Shown: positions 1 to 8,308 of the stretch, in pieces | Numbering within the stretch: position 1 is the stretch's first letter | How the letters are laid out: every line of letters begins with the position of its first letter | NCBI GenBank assembly: GCA_014799955.1 | Contig: JAAVHB010000096.1 | Location: 1-44,553, forward strand | Direction of reading: 5' to 3' | DNA: 44,553 nt | From: Butyrivibrio sp. | Lineage (GTDB): Bacteria > Bacillota > Clostridia > Lachnospirales > Lachnospiraceae | Made by a program: the position numbers and the translations under genes | Notes under the pieces: model-generated | Told to the model about the DNA's origin: nothing | The model's input: the letters and a program-made list of their open reading frames with translations, nothing else | The model's database searches: none

Positions 1-2
1 AG

Positions 3-1736
3 ACTCCATATTATTCAGGTAACGAAATGTTATCAAAATTAGCATATAAAACGTATGTACCCTATATAATAGAGAATATTTTTCAGCGTCCTGATAATTA
101 CCTGATAACTGGATTGTTTCAATATTATAGAAAGCCTATTGAAGATGAGTACTACAGTATTTTTGAGCGGTATGACCGGAATATTCACATCATTATGTCA
201 TATATTCGTGGCTTTAACCTGAACTTTATCCAATTGGATAAAGAATCCATCTGTATCTTAAAAATTATGCTTACTTTAGGTACATATATAAATATTAAGA
301 TTTTATACCATGTTTTTCTTAAAGTAATACATATTCCTTTTGAATTTCCCTATGAAAAATTTACTATAATCACGAAACAACTTAAGAATCGTGATATTAT
401 CGACATTGATGCACATCAGAATATTCATTTAAATAAAAATCTTGTAACGGAGCAGGATGTAAAGGTCTCATTAATTGAGAAATTGACCATTTCGAGGTAT
501 ATCATTGAAAGTTTTGAAATGGATAAATCCGAAATGGCAATCCCACAGTTAAAATTTGCAATACATAGTTTGGACAAAGATTATAATAGGAGAAAAGAGT
601 ATATATTACTATTGCTCCAAAAACAAAAACAGCAGCAAAAAGTAGAACAGCAATATCTTGATATGCTATTTTGTTTACAAAGTAAGGAAGATCTGATTCA
701 AGTTTGTTCCATGTACTATAATATGCAAATTTATGATGTCCCAAGCATGAGAATAAAACAACATCCCAACTTTATACAAGAGCGGGAATGCCAAATGCTT
801 CTTGCCCTCTTACAAGAAAGAATGCATGAAGGAGATTACTGCCAAAAATTATGGGAACTTGTGTATACAAGCCATAGTATTGATGAAAAATGCCTAATTA
901 TGGCAGTGCTATTTACGGCACTATATAATAATGGAGAAAACAATCAATGTAATGACATCCTAACCAATACCAACTTTGAATATTATTATGAAAACTTTAA
1001 TAGTTCGCAATATTATCATTTCTTATTAAGAAATATTAGTTATTATGTGGAAGAGGTAGAGGTAGGGATTAGGAATTATAATTATTGTTTATCGAGGTTT
1101 AAAAACAGTGATCCAGTGAATTATAATCGTACGGTGTCAAATTTTGTGGGCTATTTGATAAAGAATGAGTCTGATACTCATGCCAAAATTATTTTGCAGG
1201 AAAAAATTAAGGAAGTAAAAAAAATTCTTGAATTTAATGATTCGAAATATCTATATTTAAACATGAACTATGGAATTTACTTGATGAGAGAGACGGAAGA
1301 AAATCCGACGCAGTATTTTGACGTTTTTTTATCTGATTCTGGAACGACAGAAACTCCCTTCATCTATGCAAGAATCAATCAAGCCCTGTATGTTGCAAAA
1401 AAAGATCCCGCCAAGGCACTTATCCTTCTTGATGAAATCTTTTGTGAATCTATTGCTGAGTCAAACGTAACACCTACCAAAATTTTATATAAAATCAACA
1501 GGATGTTGGTCGAATATATGAATGGTATGTCCAATACCAAATTGTTGGATGAAATAAAGAATGAACCCTTGCGTGGTGACGTAAAAGATGCGCAAAGAAT
1601 ATACGACTTCTATTCACACCGGTTTGCAAACAATATCAAATTTGAGGATTCGGACTGGAAAGAACAATTTCATCCTGGGTGTATTTTCTATCATGGTTTT
1701 GATGCAGAATTGATTTTATCAACGCTTGACTCTTGA
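3..1736 (+). CDS. C-terminal part of a large helical-repeat protein, possibly a STAND-type regulator (5' partial)
   Basis: The frame is open from the left edge, so the gene probably starts outside the window; an internal ATG at 27 has only a weak AGGT upstream. The visible 578 residues are rich in Ile, Tyr, Asn and Lys and look almost entirely helical. The first 150 or so resemble a winged-helix segment (leucine/isoleucine-rich, basic). The rest has spaced Tyr/Leu/Ala helices like degenerate TPR repeats. A helical-repeat tail behind a winged helix is typical of STAND NTPases, but no P-loop is present here, so that is inference from shape. Codon use is much more A+T-rich than the genes after 4.7 kb. 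Its stop overlaps the convergent ATP-grasp gene by 18 bp. Function is unknown. Confidence 0.6.
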   Translation, partial: TPYYSGNEMLSKLAYKTYVPYIIENIFQRPDNYLITGLFQYYRKPIEDEYYSIFERYDRNIHIIMSYIRGFNLNFIQLDKESICILKIMLTLGTYINIKILYHVFLKVIHIPFEFPYEKFTIITKQLKNRDIIDIDAHQNIHLNKNLVTEQDVKVSLIEKLTISRYIIESFEMDKSEMAIPQLKFAIHSLDKDYNRRKEYILLLLQKQKQQQKVEQQYLDMLFCLQSKEDLIQVCSMYYNMQIYDVPSMRIKQHPNFIQERECQMLLALLQERMHEGDYCQKLWELVYTSHSIDEKCLIMAVLFTALYNNGENNQCNDILTNTNFEYYYENFNSSQYYHFLLRNISYYVEEVEVGIRNYNYCLSRFKNSDPVNYNRTVSNFVGYLIKNESDTHAKIILQEKIKEVKKILEFNDSKYLYLNMNYGIYLMRETEENPTQYFDVFLSDSGTTETPFIYARINQALYVAKKDPAKALILLDEIFCESIAESNVTPTKILYKINRMLVEYMNGMSNTKLLDEIKNEPLRGDVKDAQRIYDFYSHRFANNIKFEDSDWKEQFHPGCIFYHGFDAELILSTLDS

Positions 1737-2696
1737 TAATCCGAGTCGCAAGATATAGTCAATCAATTCATCGTATGTTTTAAAATGATTTTCCAAGAAG
1801 CTGTTGACAAATCCCCCGCGTATACCTAAATTCATTAAGACATTGACCTCTAAGAAATATGGGATATAGCTGTCCGCCTCTAAAATGAAATCTACACGGG
1901 CATAGTCACATGGCTGCATTTCCTTAAAATATTTCTTGGAAAGATGCTGCAGTTGTGTGTTGATGCTCGTGTCACTACTGGTATAGCGGGACATCCCCTC
2001 TTCAGCAAAGCGCTTTTGGGAATAAGTCATAATATTTCCGATTTTGTTGGATACAGTATAATGTGGCGGTGCGATCAATATCTGACCTTCCAATGAATTT
2101 AAAATTGAAACACCATAGCATAAGCCATCTATATATTTTTCTACAATAACATCTATACGATGACTAAAATAATCCTCAGTTTTCCTGATGGCATCCTCCC
2201 ATGTTTGACAAAATGAGCTTTCATCAATGTTCATTGAAGCACTGCCGAATCTCGGCTTTACAAAATATGGTCCTGGAAAAGGTGGTATATGGGGCAACGG
2301 ATATTCTTTAGAAGCTACAATCCATGGAGCTGTTTTGATTCCAAGATGTTCCGCCAGCTGTTTAGACATACTTTTGTCTTCAACCAATGCGCGCACATTG
2401 GGGGTAGCTCCGATGTATTCAATATTGTAGAATTCACACAAAGACTGTACAAATATTTCACTATTACGAAATCCAAGACGATTATAGACAGACCAGACTA
2501 GTTGATATTTGTCATGATTCCTAATTAAATAATTTACATCACTTGCTGTATCAAAGTCATAATTCCCTTTCGTTAATACATCGATAATTTTCTGATGATA
2601 TGTAGATGCATAAAATTCCTCTTCCGATGTCTGCGGCGGAACCAAAACCTTTCCATCAGTTGGTGCAAATTGTGCTAAAAATAAAATTTTTGGCAT
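1719..2696 (-). CDS. ATP-grasp ligase, D-alanine--D-alanine ligase-like
   Basis: A 325-residue protein. I start it at the ATG at 2696, preceded by AAGAAAGAAGGG, rather than at an in-frame TTG or ATG further upstream. ATP-grasp features are visible: the nucleotide-binding lysine in YFVKPRFGSAS (about K148), the EKYIDG strand (about E187), the RVDF metal and phosphate region (about R267 and D269) and the final metal ligands in FLEVNVLMN (about E283 and N285). The family joins a carboxylate to an amine, or to another nucleophile, through an acyl-phosphate. Length and motifs fit Ddl-like ligases, but the loop after EVN differs from the usual Ddl glycine-rich loop, so D-Ala--D-Ala ligation is not implied. 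It follows the methyltransferase by 23 bp and is probably cotranscribed with it. A+T-rich like its neighbours. Confidence 0.85.
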   Translation of the reverse strand: MPKILFLAQFAPTDGKVLVPPQTSEEEFYASTYHQKIIDVLTKGNYDFDTASDVNYLIRNHDKYQLVWSVYNRLGFRNSEIFVQSLCEFYNIEYIGATPNVRALVEDKSMSKQLAEHLGIKTAPWIVASKEYPLPHIPPFPGPYFVKPRFGSASMNIDESSFCQTWEDAIRKTEDYFSHRIDVIVEKYIDGLCYGVSILNSLEGQILIAPPHYTVSNKIGNIMTYSQKRFAEEGMSRYTSSDTSINTQLQHLSKKYFKEMQPCDYARVDFILEADSYIPYFLEVNVLMNLGIRGGFVNSFLENHFKTYDELIDYILRLGLSRVKR

Positions 2697-2719
2697 AGAT
2701 ATCCCTTCTTTCTTTTGTT

Positions 2720-3475
2720 CTATACAGAGCCTATATAACAGCATGTGTTATTCGGTAAAATTAATTGATTATTGGTACAATGCGAATCAAAAAAATCTGA
2801 TAGGTCACGTATATAGTTATGATAATTTTTATCAGTTTGATTCAATCTATAAGAGGCAGATTGATGTAATCCGATAAACCGCTCTTTATCAAATAAAATG
2901 TCATTCGGAAATAGCTGTGTATTATATTTCTCTGTAAAAAAATCTTGATATTCATTTTCGGTTTTTGCACCACGCATTCCACATGATGAGCCTGAAAATT
3001 GCGGGCAATATTTTTGACTTATAGAATCAATGGCTTGTACTAGTTCAGATGCTTCATCTCTACGGTTCCATATCAAGATAACTTTGCCGTTAGGTTTTAG
3101 AATGCGTTGGCATTCCTTTTTGAAACTTATTCGATTAAACCAGTGGAACGCTTGCGCTACAGTAATATAGTCTACGCTGTGTCCTATAAGGGTAGTGTCT
3201 TCAGCAGTGGCATTAATCGATATAAAGTTTGAACTGCCCCGAAGATTAGTTTCTGCAACCTTACGCATATCTTCATTAGGTTCTACGGCATAAACTTTTG
3301 CCCCTATATTTAAAAGAAGTCTTGTTAGAATTCCTGTCCCAGAACCTACATCTGCAACTACGCTTTTATCGTTTATGCCAATATTGGTGCAAAGATATTG
3401 AATCAACGCTGATGGATATGTGGGGCGGAATTTTGCATATATTTCACCAACACCAGTAAATATTTGTTCATTCAT
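2720..3475 (-). CDS. Class I SAM-dependent methyltransferase (Methyltransf_11/25-like)
   Basis: A 251-residue protein with SAM-binding motif I in VADVGSGTGILTRLL (residues about 39-53), the acidic motif II position in VYAVEPNEDM, and AQAFHWF plus a following LKPNGKVILIW strand (motifs IV and V). The N-terminal YAKFRPTYP is typical of small-molecule methyltransferases in the UbiE/trans-aconitate-methyltransferase-like group. The acceptor cannot be predicted. It starts at ATG 3475 with a rather distant AAGAAAGGAA site and reads into the ATP-grasp gene 23 bp later. A methyltransferase followed by an amide-bond-forming ligase suggests joint modification of a small molecule or peptide. That pairing is inference. 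Confidence 0.85.
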   Translation of the reverse strand: MNEQIFTGVGEIYAKFRPTYPSALIQYLCTNIGINDKSVVADVGSGTGILTRLLLNIGAKVYAVEPNEDMRKVAETNLRGSSNFISINATAEDTTLIGHSVDYITVAQAFHWFNRISFKKECQRILKPNGKVILIWNRRDEASELVQAIDSISQKYCPQFSGSSCGMRGAKTENEYQDFFTEKYNTQLFPNDILFDKERFIGLHQSASYRLNQTDKNYHNYIRDLSDFFDSHCTNNQLILPNNTCCYIGSV

Positions 3476-3552
3476 TACAATAAGTATTCCTTTCTTTTTT
3501 CTTAAACGAATAATACCTGATTATTAATATTTTCTTTAGTATAAAAACAAAC

Positions 3553-3571
3553 GGATAACTTTTAATTATCC
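3553..3571 (-). terminator. Weak hairpin terminator after the recombinase gene
   Basis: On the minus strand GGATAA and TTATCC pair around a 7-nt loop and are followed by GTTTGTTTTTAT. The position is about 38 bp beyond the recombinase stop. The short stem makes it a weak terminator. The same palindrome could instead be a recombinase core-type site, because it lies at the A+T composition step beside the recombinase. Confidence 0.4.
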
Positions 3572-3608
3572 CTCAAACTCAGCGGCGCCTCCCCTCGCCG
3601 CCTCCCCT

Positions 3609-4529
3609 TCACACCCTCAAATTCTTCCTTGGATGCTTTGTCGCCAATATATCCATCTGCTTCGCCATAGTGACATGCGTGTAAATCTGCGTAATATTAA
3701 TTGAGCTGTGCCCAAGCATCTCCTGAATATACCTGATATCCACATCCGCCTCCAGCAAGCTGGTTGCAAAAGTATGTCTGAACATATGCGGTGTAATATG
3801 TAAATCAACACCAGCAAGGGAAGAGTAGTGCCTTATCATCCTGCGTACTGCCTGATCCGATAAAGGACGGCTGCACTGATTTACAAAAAAATACCCGCAG
3901 CATGAAATCTCCTTTTGAAATTCAGAATAATATTCGTTTAAAATACGGCGGACATCGGTGTTCCCGATTTGCAGGCACCGCTCCTTGGAACCCTTTCCGT
4001 AGATTAAAACAGAATATTCCCTCAAATCTACATTTTCCGCTTTCAGGGAACAAAGCTCGGAAATCCGAATACCGGTGGCAAAGAGCATCTCGATTACCGC
4101 AGCGTCTCTCAAGGCGCTGCGGCGCTTGTAAAAGGTTTCTGCCTTTTCGCGTTGTATGTATATGGTGGATAAAAGCTTTTCTATAACGGTCAGCGGAATC
4201 GTTTTGGGCAGGAGAACAGGTTCTCTGAATTTGACGTAAATCTTGTTAAAAGGAGTTACGGCAATATAGTCACGGTATTCCATATACCGAAAAAGAGCCT
4301 TGATAGAGGCGAGCTTTCTCTTTACCGTTTTGGGCTTATAGCTTCTGTGCAAGTCCGCTATAAACCGCTCCAAAATATCGGTGCTTATATCGGAAACATT
4401 TTCCTTGGCTATCCGTGCCGAAAACTGAGCCAAATCAATTTTGTAAGCACGGAGAGTTTTTGAATCAAGCCGCTTCTGGTTCTCACAGAAATCCAGGTAG
4501 TCATCAATTATTGTCTGTAGGTTATCCAT
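3609..4529 (-). CDS. Tyrosine recombinase/integrase (XerC/XerD-like)
   Basis: A 306-residue phage-integrase-family recombinase. The N-terminal SAM-like core-binding domain covers about residues 1-95. The C-terminal catalytic domain carries all expected residues: Arg in ATGIRISEL, Lys in GKGSKERCL, HxxR in ITPHMFRHTFA, the second His in MLGHSSINIT and the nucleophilic Tyr in IYTHVT. It should cut and rejoin DNA through a 3'-phosphotyrosine. It lies exactly between the A+T-rich left block and the ordinary chromosome, and is itself less A+T-rich than the ATP-grasp and methyltransferase genes. It may be the island integrase, or a resident recombinase next to which the block inserted. No att repeat pair could be identified because the far island end is outside the window. 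Confidence 0.93.
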   Translation of the reverse strand: MDNLQTIIDDYLDFCENQKRLDSKTLRAYKIDLAQFSARIAKENVSDISTDILERFIADLHRSYKPKTVKRKLASIKALFRYMEYRDYIAVTPFNKIYVKFREPVLLPKTIPLTVIEKLLSTIYIQREKAETFYKRRSALRDAAVIEMLFATGIRISELCSLKAENVDLREYSVLIYGKGSKERCLQIGNTDVRRILNEYYSEFQKEISCCGYFFVNQCSRPLSDQAVRRMIRHYSSLAGVDLHITPHMFRHTFATSLLEADVDIRYIQEMLGHSSINITQIYTHVTMAKQMDILATKHPRKNLRV

Positions 4530-4646
4530 AAATCATTTCTCCTTTGGTTTTTGTGAACTATTTTATCAAATAAGATACATACTTTGCAATTAATCCGACA
4601 TTTTCGCAGTCCATTTTTTAAACCTTTTTGCACCTCAAAATAAAAA

Positions 4647-4665
4647 TTTATCGAATTACGATAAA
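4647..4665. promoter_or_regulatory. Perfect 7-bp inverted repeat, operator candidate
   Basis: TTTATCG, five bases, CGATAAA. The right arm ends 6 bp before the -35 box of the promoter at 4672. A palindrome in this place commonly binds a dimeric repressor. The small XRE regulator at the end of the operon (6743) is the obvious local candidate, though this is inference. Confidence 0.4.
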
Positions 4666-4671
4666 AAATTA

Positions 4672-4700
4672 TTGACAAATTTTTACAGGCGTGTTATTCT
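4672..4700 (+). promoter_or_regulatory. Sigma-A type promoter for the DUF4153-DUF2975-XRE operon
   Basis: TTGACA at 4672-4677, a 17-bp spacer, and TATTCT at 4695-4700. The DUF4153-like gene starts about 60 bp downstream. Confidence 0.75.
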
Positions 4701-4761
4701 TCTCCCATAATCAACAACATCGCGGGACGTTTTTATTCCTGCGGGAAAAGAGGTAACGATT

Positions 4762-6243
4762 ATGGGAGAGGATTTATTCAGGAAAAAAATCACGGAAAAC
4801 TATCCGTTCTTTGTGTCGGCTTGCATAGCTTACGCCGCGTTTTTTATAGTGTGTCTGTATAAAAACGGCTCGGGAATAACATTTCCGGTATGGACGGCGG
4901 GCACCAGCTTTTTTGCGGTGCTTATGATGAAAAAAGCGGATATAGATATCAAGAAGGGCAGCTTTTTCTATATCGCGGCAATCTGCCTGCTCGGCGTTTC
5001 GACCTGTCTTACGGGCGATACGAGGATAATCTGCATGAACAAATGGCTTATTTTCTTTCTGATGCTCATGCTTCTGCTGACTAATTTCTATGATGTAAGC
5101 AAATGGAATCCCGCAAAGTTCATTGCTAATATGTTCTGTACGGTGTTTATAAGCCTGGGCTGTATACCTAGACCGTTTTCTGACAGGGTGATATATAAGC
5201 GTGATACGGAGGCGGGTGAGCCGAAGGAAAAGAAGCACATTGCGAAATATGTGTTTATCGGGCTCGGAATCGGTATTCCGATTGTGGCGATAATACTCGT
5301 GCTGCTTGCGAATGCGGACGAAATTTTTGCCGAACAGCTGAGAAAAATAATAGCCGATATATCCTTCTGGGGAATAGTCGGCGATTTGCTCCAAATGAGT
5401 TTTATAGGCTTCAACATATTTATCATTGCGTATATGTGGTTTTCGTGGCTCGGAAGAAGGGAATATTCCGAGGTACGCGAGAGCAAAGCGGGCTGGGAGC
5501 CGCTTATCGGCATAACGATTACGGCGGTGCTTTCGCTTGTGTATATAATTTTCTGCTGGATTCAGGTGAGGTATCTTTTTGTGGGCGGCATAAGCAAGGC
5601 GTCGCTGCCCGAGGGAGTTATTTACAGCACATATGCCAGAACGGGATTTTTCCAGCTTCTTTTTGTCAGCGTAATCAATATCGGGCTTGTTATGGTGGGC
5701 ATTTACTGCTTCCGTGAAAATAAGGCGCTGAAAATCCTGCTCTGTCTTGTGACCGCCTGCACATATATAATGATTGCATCAAGTGCGATGAGAATGCTCA
5801 TGTATATACAGGGCAAATACCTTACGTTTTTGAGAATATTCGTGCTGTTCTCGCTATTAGTCATAGCGCTGGTGCTTGCGGGAGTTATTGTAAATATTTT
5901 CAAAAAAGATTTCAGGCTGTTCAAATACGGCTTTGCTGTAATTACCGTATGCTATGTGCTTTTCAGCTTTTCAAGACCGGATTACTGGATTGCGAAGGTC
6001 AATACGGACAATATGACGGTCGAGGGACAGTATGAATTCTTCAAGGATACGCCGGTTTTTGACGACAGCATGTATCTTGCCAAAAATCTCGGAACCGACG
6101 CGGCGCCGATACTGCTTCAGGAAGACTGTCTGCCTGACGATGCCGCGCAAAGATATGAATTTCGTATGGAAAAAATAGTAGAGGACATGAACGCGAGAAG
6201 GCTTAACCTTTCGTGGTATCTTGTATGGTATTATATGGACTGA
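4762..6243 (+). CDS. Polytopic membrane protein, DUF4153/DUF4173-like
   Basis: A 493-residue protein with a charged N-terminus followed by many hydrophobic segments (roughly 10-12 membrane helices) and a soluble C-terminal tail of about 90 residues beginning near SRPDYWIAKVNT. The central WNPAKFIANMFCTV and the long amphipathic loop before YVFIGLGIGIPIVAIILVLLANAD resemble DUF4153/DUF4173 membrane proteins of Firmicutes, whose function is unknown. The start follows GAGGTAACGATT. It heads an operon: the DUF2975 gene begins 13 bp after the stop, then a small XRE regulator. The linkage suggests a membrane system controlled by its own regulator. Family assignment is from memory of sequence features. 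Confidence 0.7.
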   Translation: MGEDLFRKKITENYPFFVSACIAYAAFFIVCLYKNGSGITFPVWTAGTSFFAVLMMKKADIDIKKGSFFYIAAICLLGVSTCLTGDTRIICMNKWLIFFLMLMLLLTNFYDVSKWNPAKFIANMFCTVFISLGCIPRPFSDRVIYKRDTEAGEPKEKKHIAKYVFIGLGIGIPIVAIILVLLANADEIFAEQLRKIIADISFWGIVGDLLQMSFIGFNIFIIAYMWFSWLGRREYSEVRESKAGWEPLIGITITAVLSLVYIIFCWIQVRYLFVGGISKASLPEGVIYSTYARTGFFQLLFVSVINIGLVMVGIYCFRENKALKILLCLVTACTYIMIASSAMRMLMYIQGKYLTFLRIFVLFSLLVIALVLAGVIVNIFKKDFRLFKYGFAVITVCYVLFSFSRPDYWIAKVNTDNMTVEGQYEFFKDTPVFDDSMYLAKNLGTDAAPILLQEDCLPDDAAQRYEFRMEKIVEDMNARRLNLSWYLVWYYMD

Positions 6244-6256
6244 CGGAGGTGCCTGT

Positions 6257-6730
6257 ATGAGTCAGGGAAAGCTTTCAAGGCTTCTTAAAATAATTATCAT
6301 AATTATGGGAATGATAGGTCTTGTTTTCTATTGCTATGTGGAACCTGCATGGTGCAGGGATATGGCGTCGGGCGAATTTGGCCGCCTACGCGTGCCGTGG
6401 CTTGTGTTCATATCCTTTACGGCGGGACCTATATACGCCGGACTGGTGCTTTTCTGGCGGATTTGCTCCGATATTCAGAGGGACCGTTCCTTTACCAAAG
6501 CAAACGCAGCGAGATTGAATGTGATATCGGTGCTTGCCGTATCCGATGTTGTATATCATCTTACGGGGAGTGTTATTCTGACAATTCTTGATATGAACCA
6601 TCCGGGAAGCTTGCTGATGACACTTTTTATAGACGTTGTGGGAATAAGCGTGGCTATCGCCGCGGCGGTGCTTGCGCATCTGGTGACCAAGGCGGCGGAG
6701 CTTAAGGAAGATTCGGATTTGACAATATAG
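6257..6730 (+). CDS. DUF2975 family membrane protein
   Basis: A 157-residue protein with four predicted membrane helices, starting at ATG 6257 behind GGAGGT; an upstream in-frame GTG at 6221 overlaps the previous gene and has no good ribosome site. The order of helices, the charged loop containing RDRSFTKANAARLNVISVLAVSDVVYHL and the short acidic C-terminus fit DUF2975. Members are commonly followed, as here, by a gene for a tiny YozG-like XRE protein 12 bp downstream. The pair recurs across Firmicutes. The function is not established; a membrane sensor acting with the XRE partner is a reasonable guess. Confidence 0.8.
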   Translation: MSQGKLSRLLKIIIIIMGMIGLVFYCYVEPAWCRDMASGEFGRLRVPWLVFISFTAGPIYAGLVLFWRICSDIQRDRSFTKANAARLNVISVLAVSDVVYHLTGSVILTILDMNHPGSLLMTLFIDVVGISVAIAAAVLAHLVTKAAELKEDSDLTI

Positions 6731-6742
6731 GGGCGTGATAAA

Positions 6743-6946
6743 ATGATTGTGATAAATATAGACGTTATGCTTGCGAAGCGCAAAATGAGCGTTACCGAGC
6801 TGTCCGAGCGTGTGGGGATTACCATTGCCAATATGTCCGTGCTCAAAAACGGAAAAGCCAAAGCAATCAAGGTTGACACGCTGGATAAAATATGCAGCGC
6901 CCTGGAGTGCCAGCCCGGGGAAGTGCTGGAGTGGCGCGAAAATTGA
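6743..6946 (+). CDS. Small XRE-family regulator (YozG-like)
   Basis: A 67-residue protein that is almost nothing but an HTH_3/HTH_26 domain: MLAKRKMSVTELSERVGIT (helices 1-2), the recognition segment IANMSVLKNGKAKAIKVDT, then LDKICSALECQPGEVLEW. Such minimal Cro-like proteins bind palindromic DNA as dimers. It is the last gene of the DUF4153-DUF2975 operon and is followed by a terminator. It may repress its own operon through the palindrome at 4647, but this is inferred from position only. Confidence 0.9.
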   Translation: MIVINIDVMLAKRKMSVTELSERVGITIANMSVLKNGKAKAIKVDTLDKICSALECQPGEVLEWREN

Positions 6947-6955
6947 AGGACTGAG

Positions 6956-6992
6956 AAAAGCCGCCGTCCGTGTATGCGGGCGTCGGCTTTTA
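6956..6992 (+). terminator. Rho-independent terminator
   Basis: AAAAGCC and GGCTTTT form the base of a GC-rich hairpin about 10 bp after the XRE stop codon, ending in TTTT. It separates this operon from the sigma factor genes. Confidence 0.75.
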
Positions 6993-7050
6993 TAAATATA
7001 AAAAATTCAGATTTGAGTGAGGATTTTATTTTGCCCGCGCGAATAATAAA

Positions 7051-7067
7051 TGTGAAGGGGATTCACA
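7051..7067. promoter_or_regulatory. Short inverted repeat in the leader of the sigma factor gene
   Basis: TGTGAA, five bases, TTCACA, ending 19 bp before the sigma factor start codon and just ahead of its GGAGG. It could be an operator half-pair or a small 5' UTR hairpin. No clear sigma-A promoter was seen between the preceding terminator and the gene; an autoregulated ECF-type promoter cannot be recognised without a consensus. Confidence 0.3.
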
Positions 7068-7086
7068 TACAGTCGGAGGAACTTTT

Positions 7087-7638
7087 ATGGATAATGGTGC
7101 AAGTAGCTACCGCCATTTTCTGGACGGAGACAGCAATGCTTTCTCCGAGATTATCGATTTGTACCGCGACAGTTTGATTTTTTTCATTAACCGGACGGTG
7201 AACAACTTAAGCGCCGCCGAGGAGCTGGCGGCAGATACCCTTGCGGAGCTGTTTGTAAGCCGCAGGTATAATTTTTCGGTGACGCTTAAGACATATCTTT
7301 TTGCGATTGCTCATCATAAAACCGTGAGCTATATAAGGCGCCAGTCGAAATACGGTATGCTGTCTCTTGAGGACGCGGAAAACAAAAGCGCCGAATATAT
7401 TGATTTTGAGGATAACCTGATTCGTGACGAGCAAAGAGCGGCGCTTCATGAAGCATTGGGGAAGCTTGATGACGGCTACCGACAGGTTCTTCATCTGATA
7501 TATTTTGAGGAGATGAGCTATGAGGAAGCGGCGCGGATAATGAAAAAAAGCCGCAAGCAAATCGACAATCTCGTGTACAGGGGAAAGATTGCGCTTAGAA
7601 AGATTCTTGAAAAAGAGGGCTTTGTCTATGAGGAATAA
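7087..7638 (+). CDS. RNA polymerase sigma factor, ECF (sigma-70 family)
   Basis: A 183-residue two-domain sigma factor. Region 2 spans about residues 20-85, with the core-binding FSEIIDLYRDSLIFFINR and the -10-recognition end IAHHKTVSYIRRQSK. Region 4 spans about residues 120-175, with the helix-turn-helix MSYEEAARIMKKSRKQIDNLVYR. Regions 1.1 and 3 are absent, as in ECF factors. The start follows GGAGG by 7 nt. The next gene starts inside the last codons of this one, so the two are translationally coupled. That is the usual arrangement for an ECF factor and its membrane-bound partner. Confidence 0.92.
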   Translation: MDNGASSYRHFLDGDSNAFSEIIDLYRDSLIFFINRTVNNLSAAEELAADTLAELFVSRRYNFSVTLKTYLFAIAHHKTVSYIRRQSKYGMLSLEDAENKSAEYIDFEDNLIRDEQRAALHEALGKLDDGYRQVLHLIYFEEMSYEEAARIMKKSRKQIDNLVYRGKIALRKILEKEGFVYEE

Positions 7639-8290
7639 AGAAGAATTTGAAGAATATGTGCGCGGATTGGCAGAGAAAAAGCTTGCAAAGAAACAGGCAG
7701 GACGGACGAAAATCCGCAGAATCTCATTCGCGTTCGCCGGCTGCGCAGCTGCGGGTATATGCGTCATGTTGCTTGTGTACATGAATTCCGCATTGGGAAT
7801 TTCCGGCAGGAAGGACTATTCGGAAAACAGTTTTCCGGCAAATGACGGAATCGGAGCGAATGAGAATCAGGAAGTGATTGATTCGGTGAGTGAAATGTCA
7901 ACCTTGCCGCTAAAGGCTGAAGCGGCTTCTGAAAAAGACTCTTCAGATATGTGCATACAGGACGGTTACGGACAAAGCGGGAATATCGGCGAATCCATAC
8001 CCGAGTATGTCAATGTCTGTCTGGACGAATCGGAATATAAGCTTCAGGAGCAGGAAAATATCAGCCGTCTTGTATATATGCTCGGTTCGTTTGAGCTTAC
8101 GGACCCGGTCGATATGAGCACTGACGGTGAGGTTATCGTAGTGGAACTGGTTTATTCCGACAAAACAGTAAGCTACAGCTTTACGGGAAACAGTGTGGAG
8201 GTGTCGGGAGACAGAAATTTCAGCATATCGCCCGAAACGGTATCGGAGCTTTCTGAACTGCTTGACAGCCTTATCCGAACCGAAAAATGA
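7628..8290 (+). CDS. Single-pass membrane protein, probable anti-sigma factor
   Basis: A 220-residue protein starting at ATG 7628, 11 bp inside the sigma gene. It has a charged cytoplasmic N-terminus of about 32 residues (EEFEEYVRGLAEKKLAKKQ), one membrane helix at about residues 33-53, a low-complexity Ser/Glu-rich linker, and an outer domain of about 85 residues beginning near SIPEYVNVCLDESEYKL. No zinc-binding anti-sigma motif is present, so the anti-sigma role rests on position and topology. The outer domain presumably senses an extracellular signal. It lies 18 bp before the serpin gene, suggesting one transcript. Confidence 0.65.
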   Translation: MRNKEEFEEYVRGLAEKKLAKKQAGRTKIRRISFAFAGCAAAGICVMLLVYMNSALGISGRKDYSENSFPANDGIGANENQEVIDSVSEMSTLPLKAEAASEKDSSDMCIQDGYGQSGNIGESIPEYVNVCLDESEYKLQEQENISRLVYMLGSFELTDPVDMSTDGEVIVVELVYSDKTVSYSFTGNSVEVSGDRNFSISPETVSELSELLDSLIRTEK

Positions 8291-8308
8291 GAGGGAGGTT
8301 ATAATACT

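Noticed and set aside
3609..4761. Invertible promoter controlled by the recombinase
   Set aside because: The promoter at 4672 is adjacent to a recombinase gene, but no pair of inverted repeats flanks it at a suitable distance; the only palindrome there is the short operator-like one.
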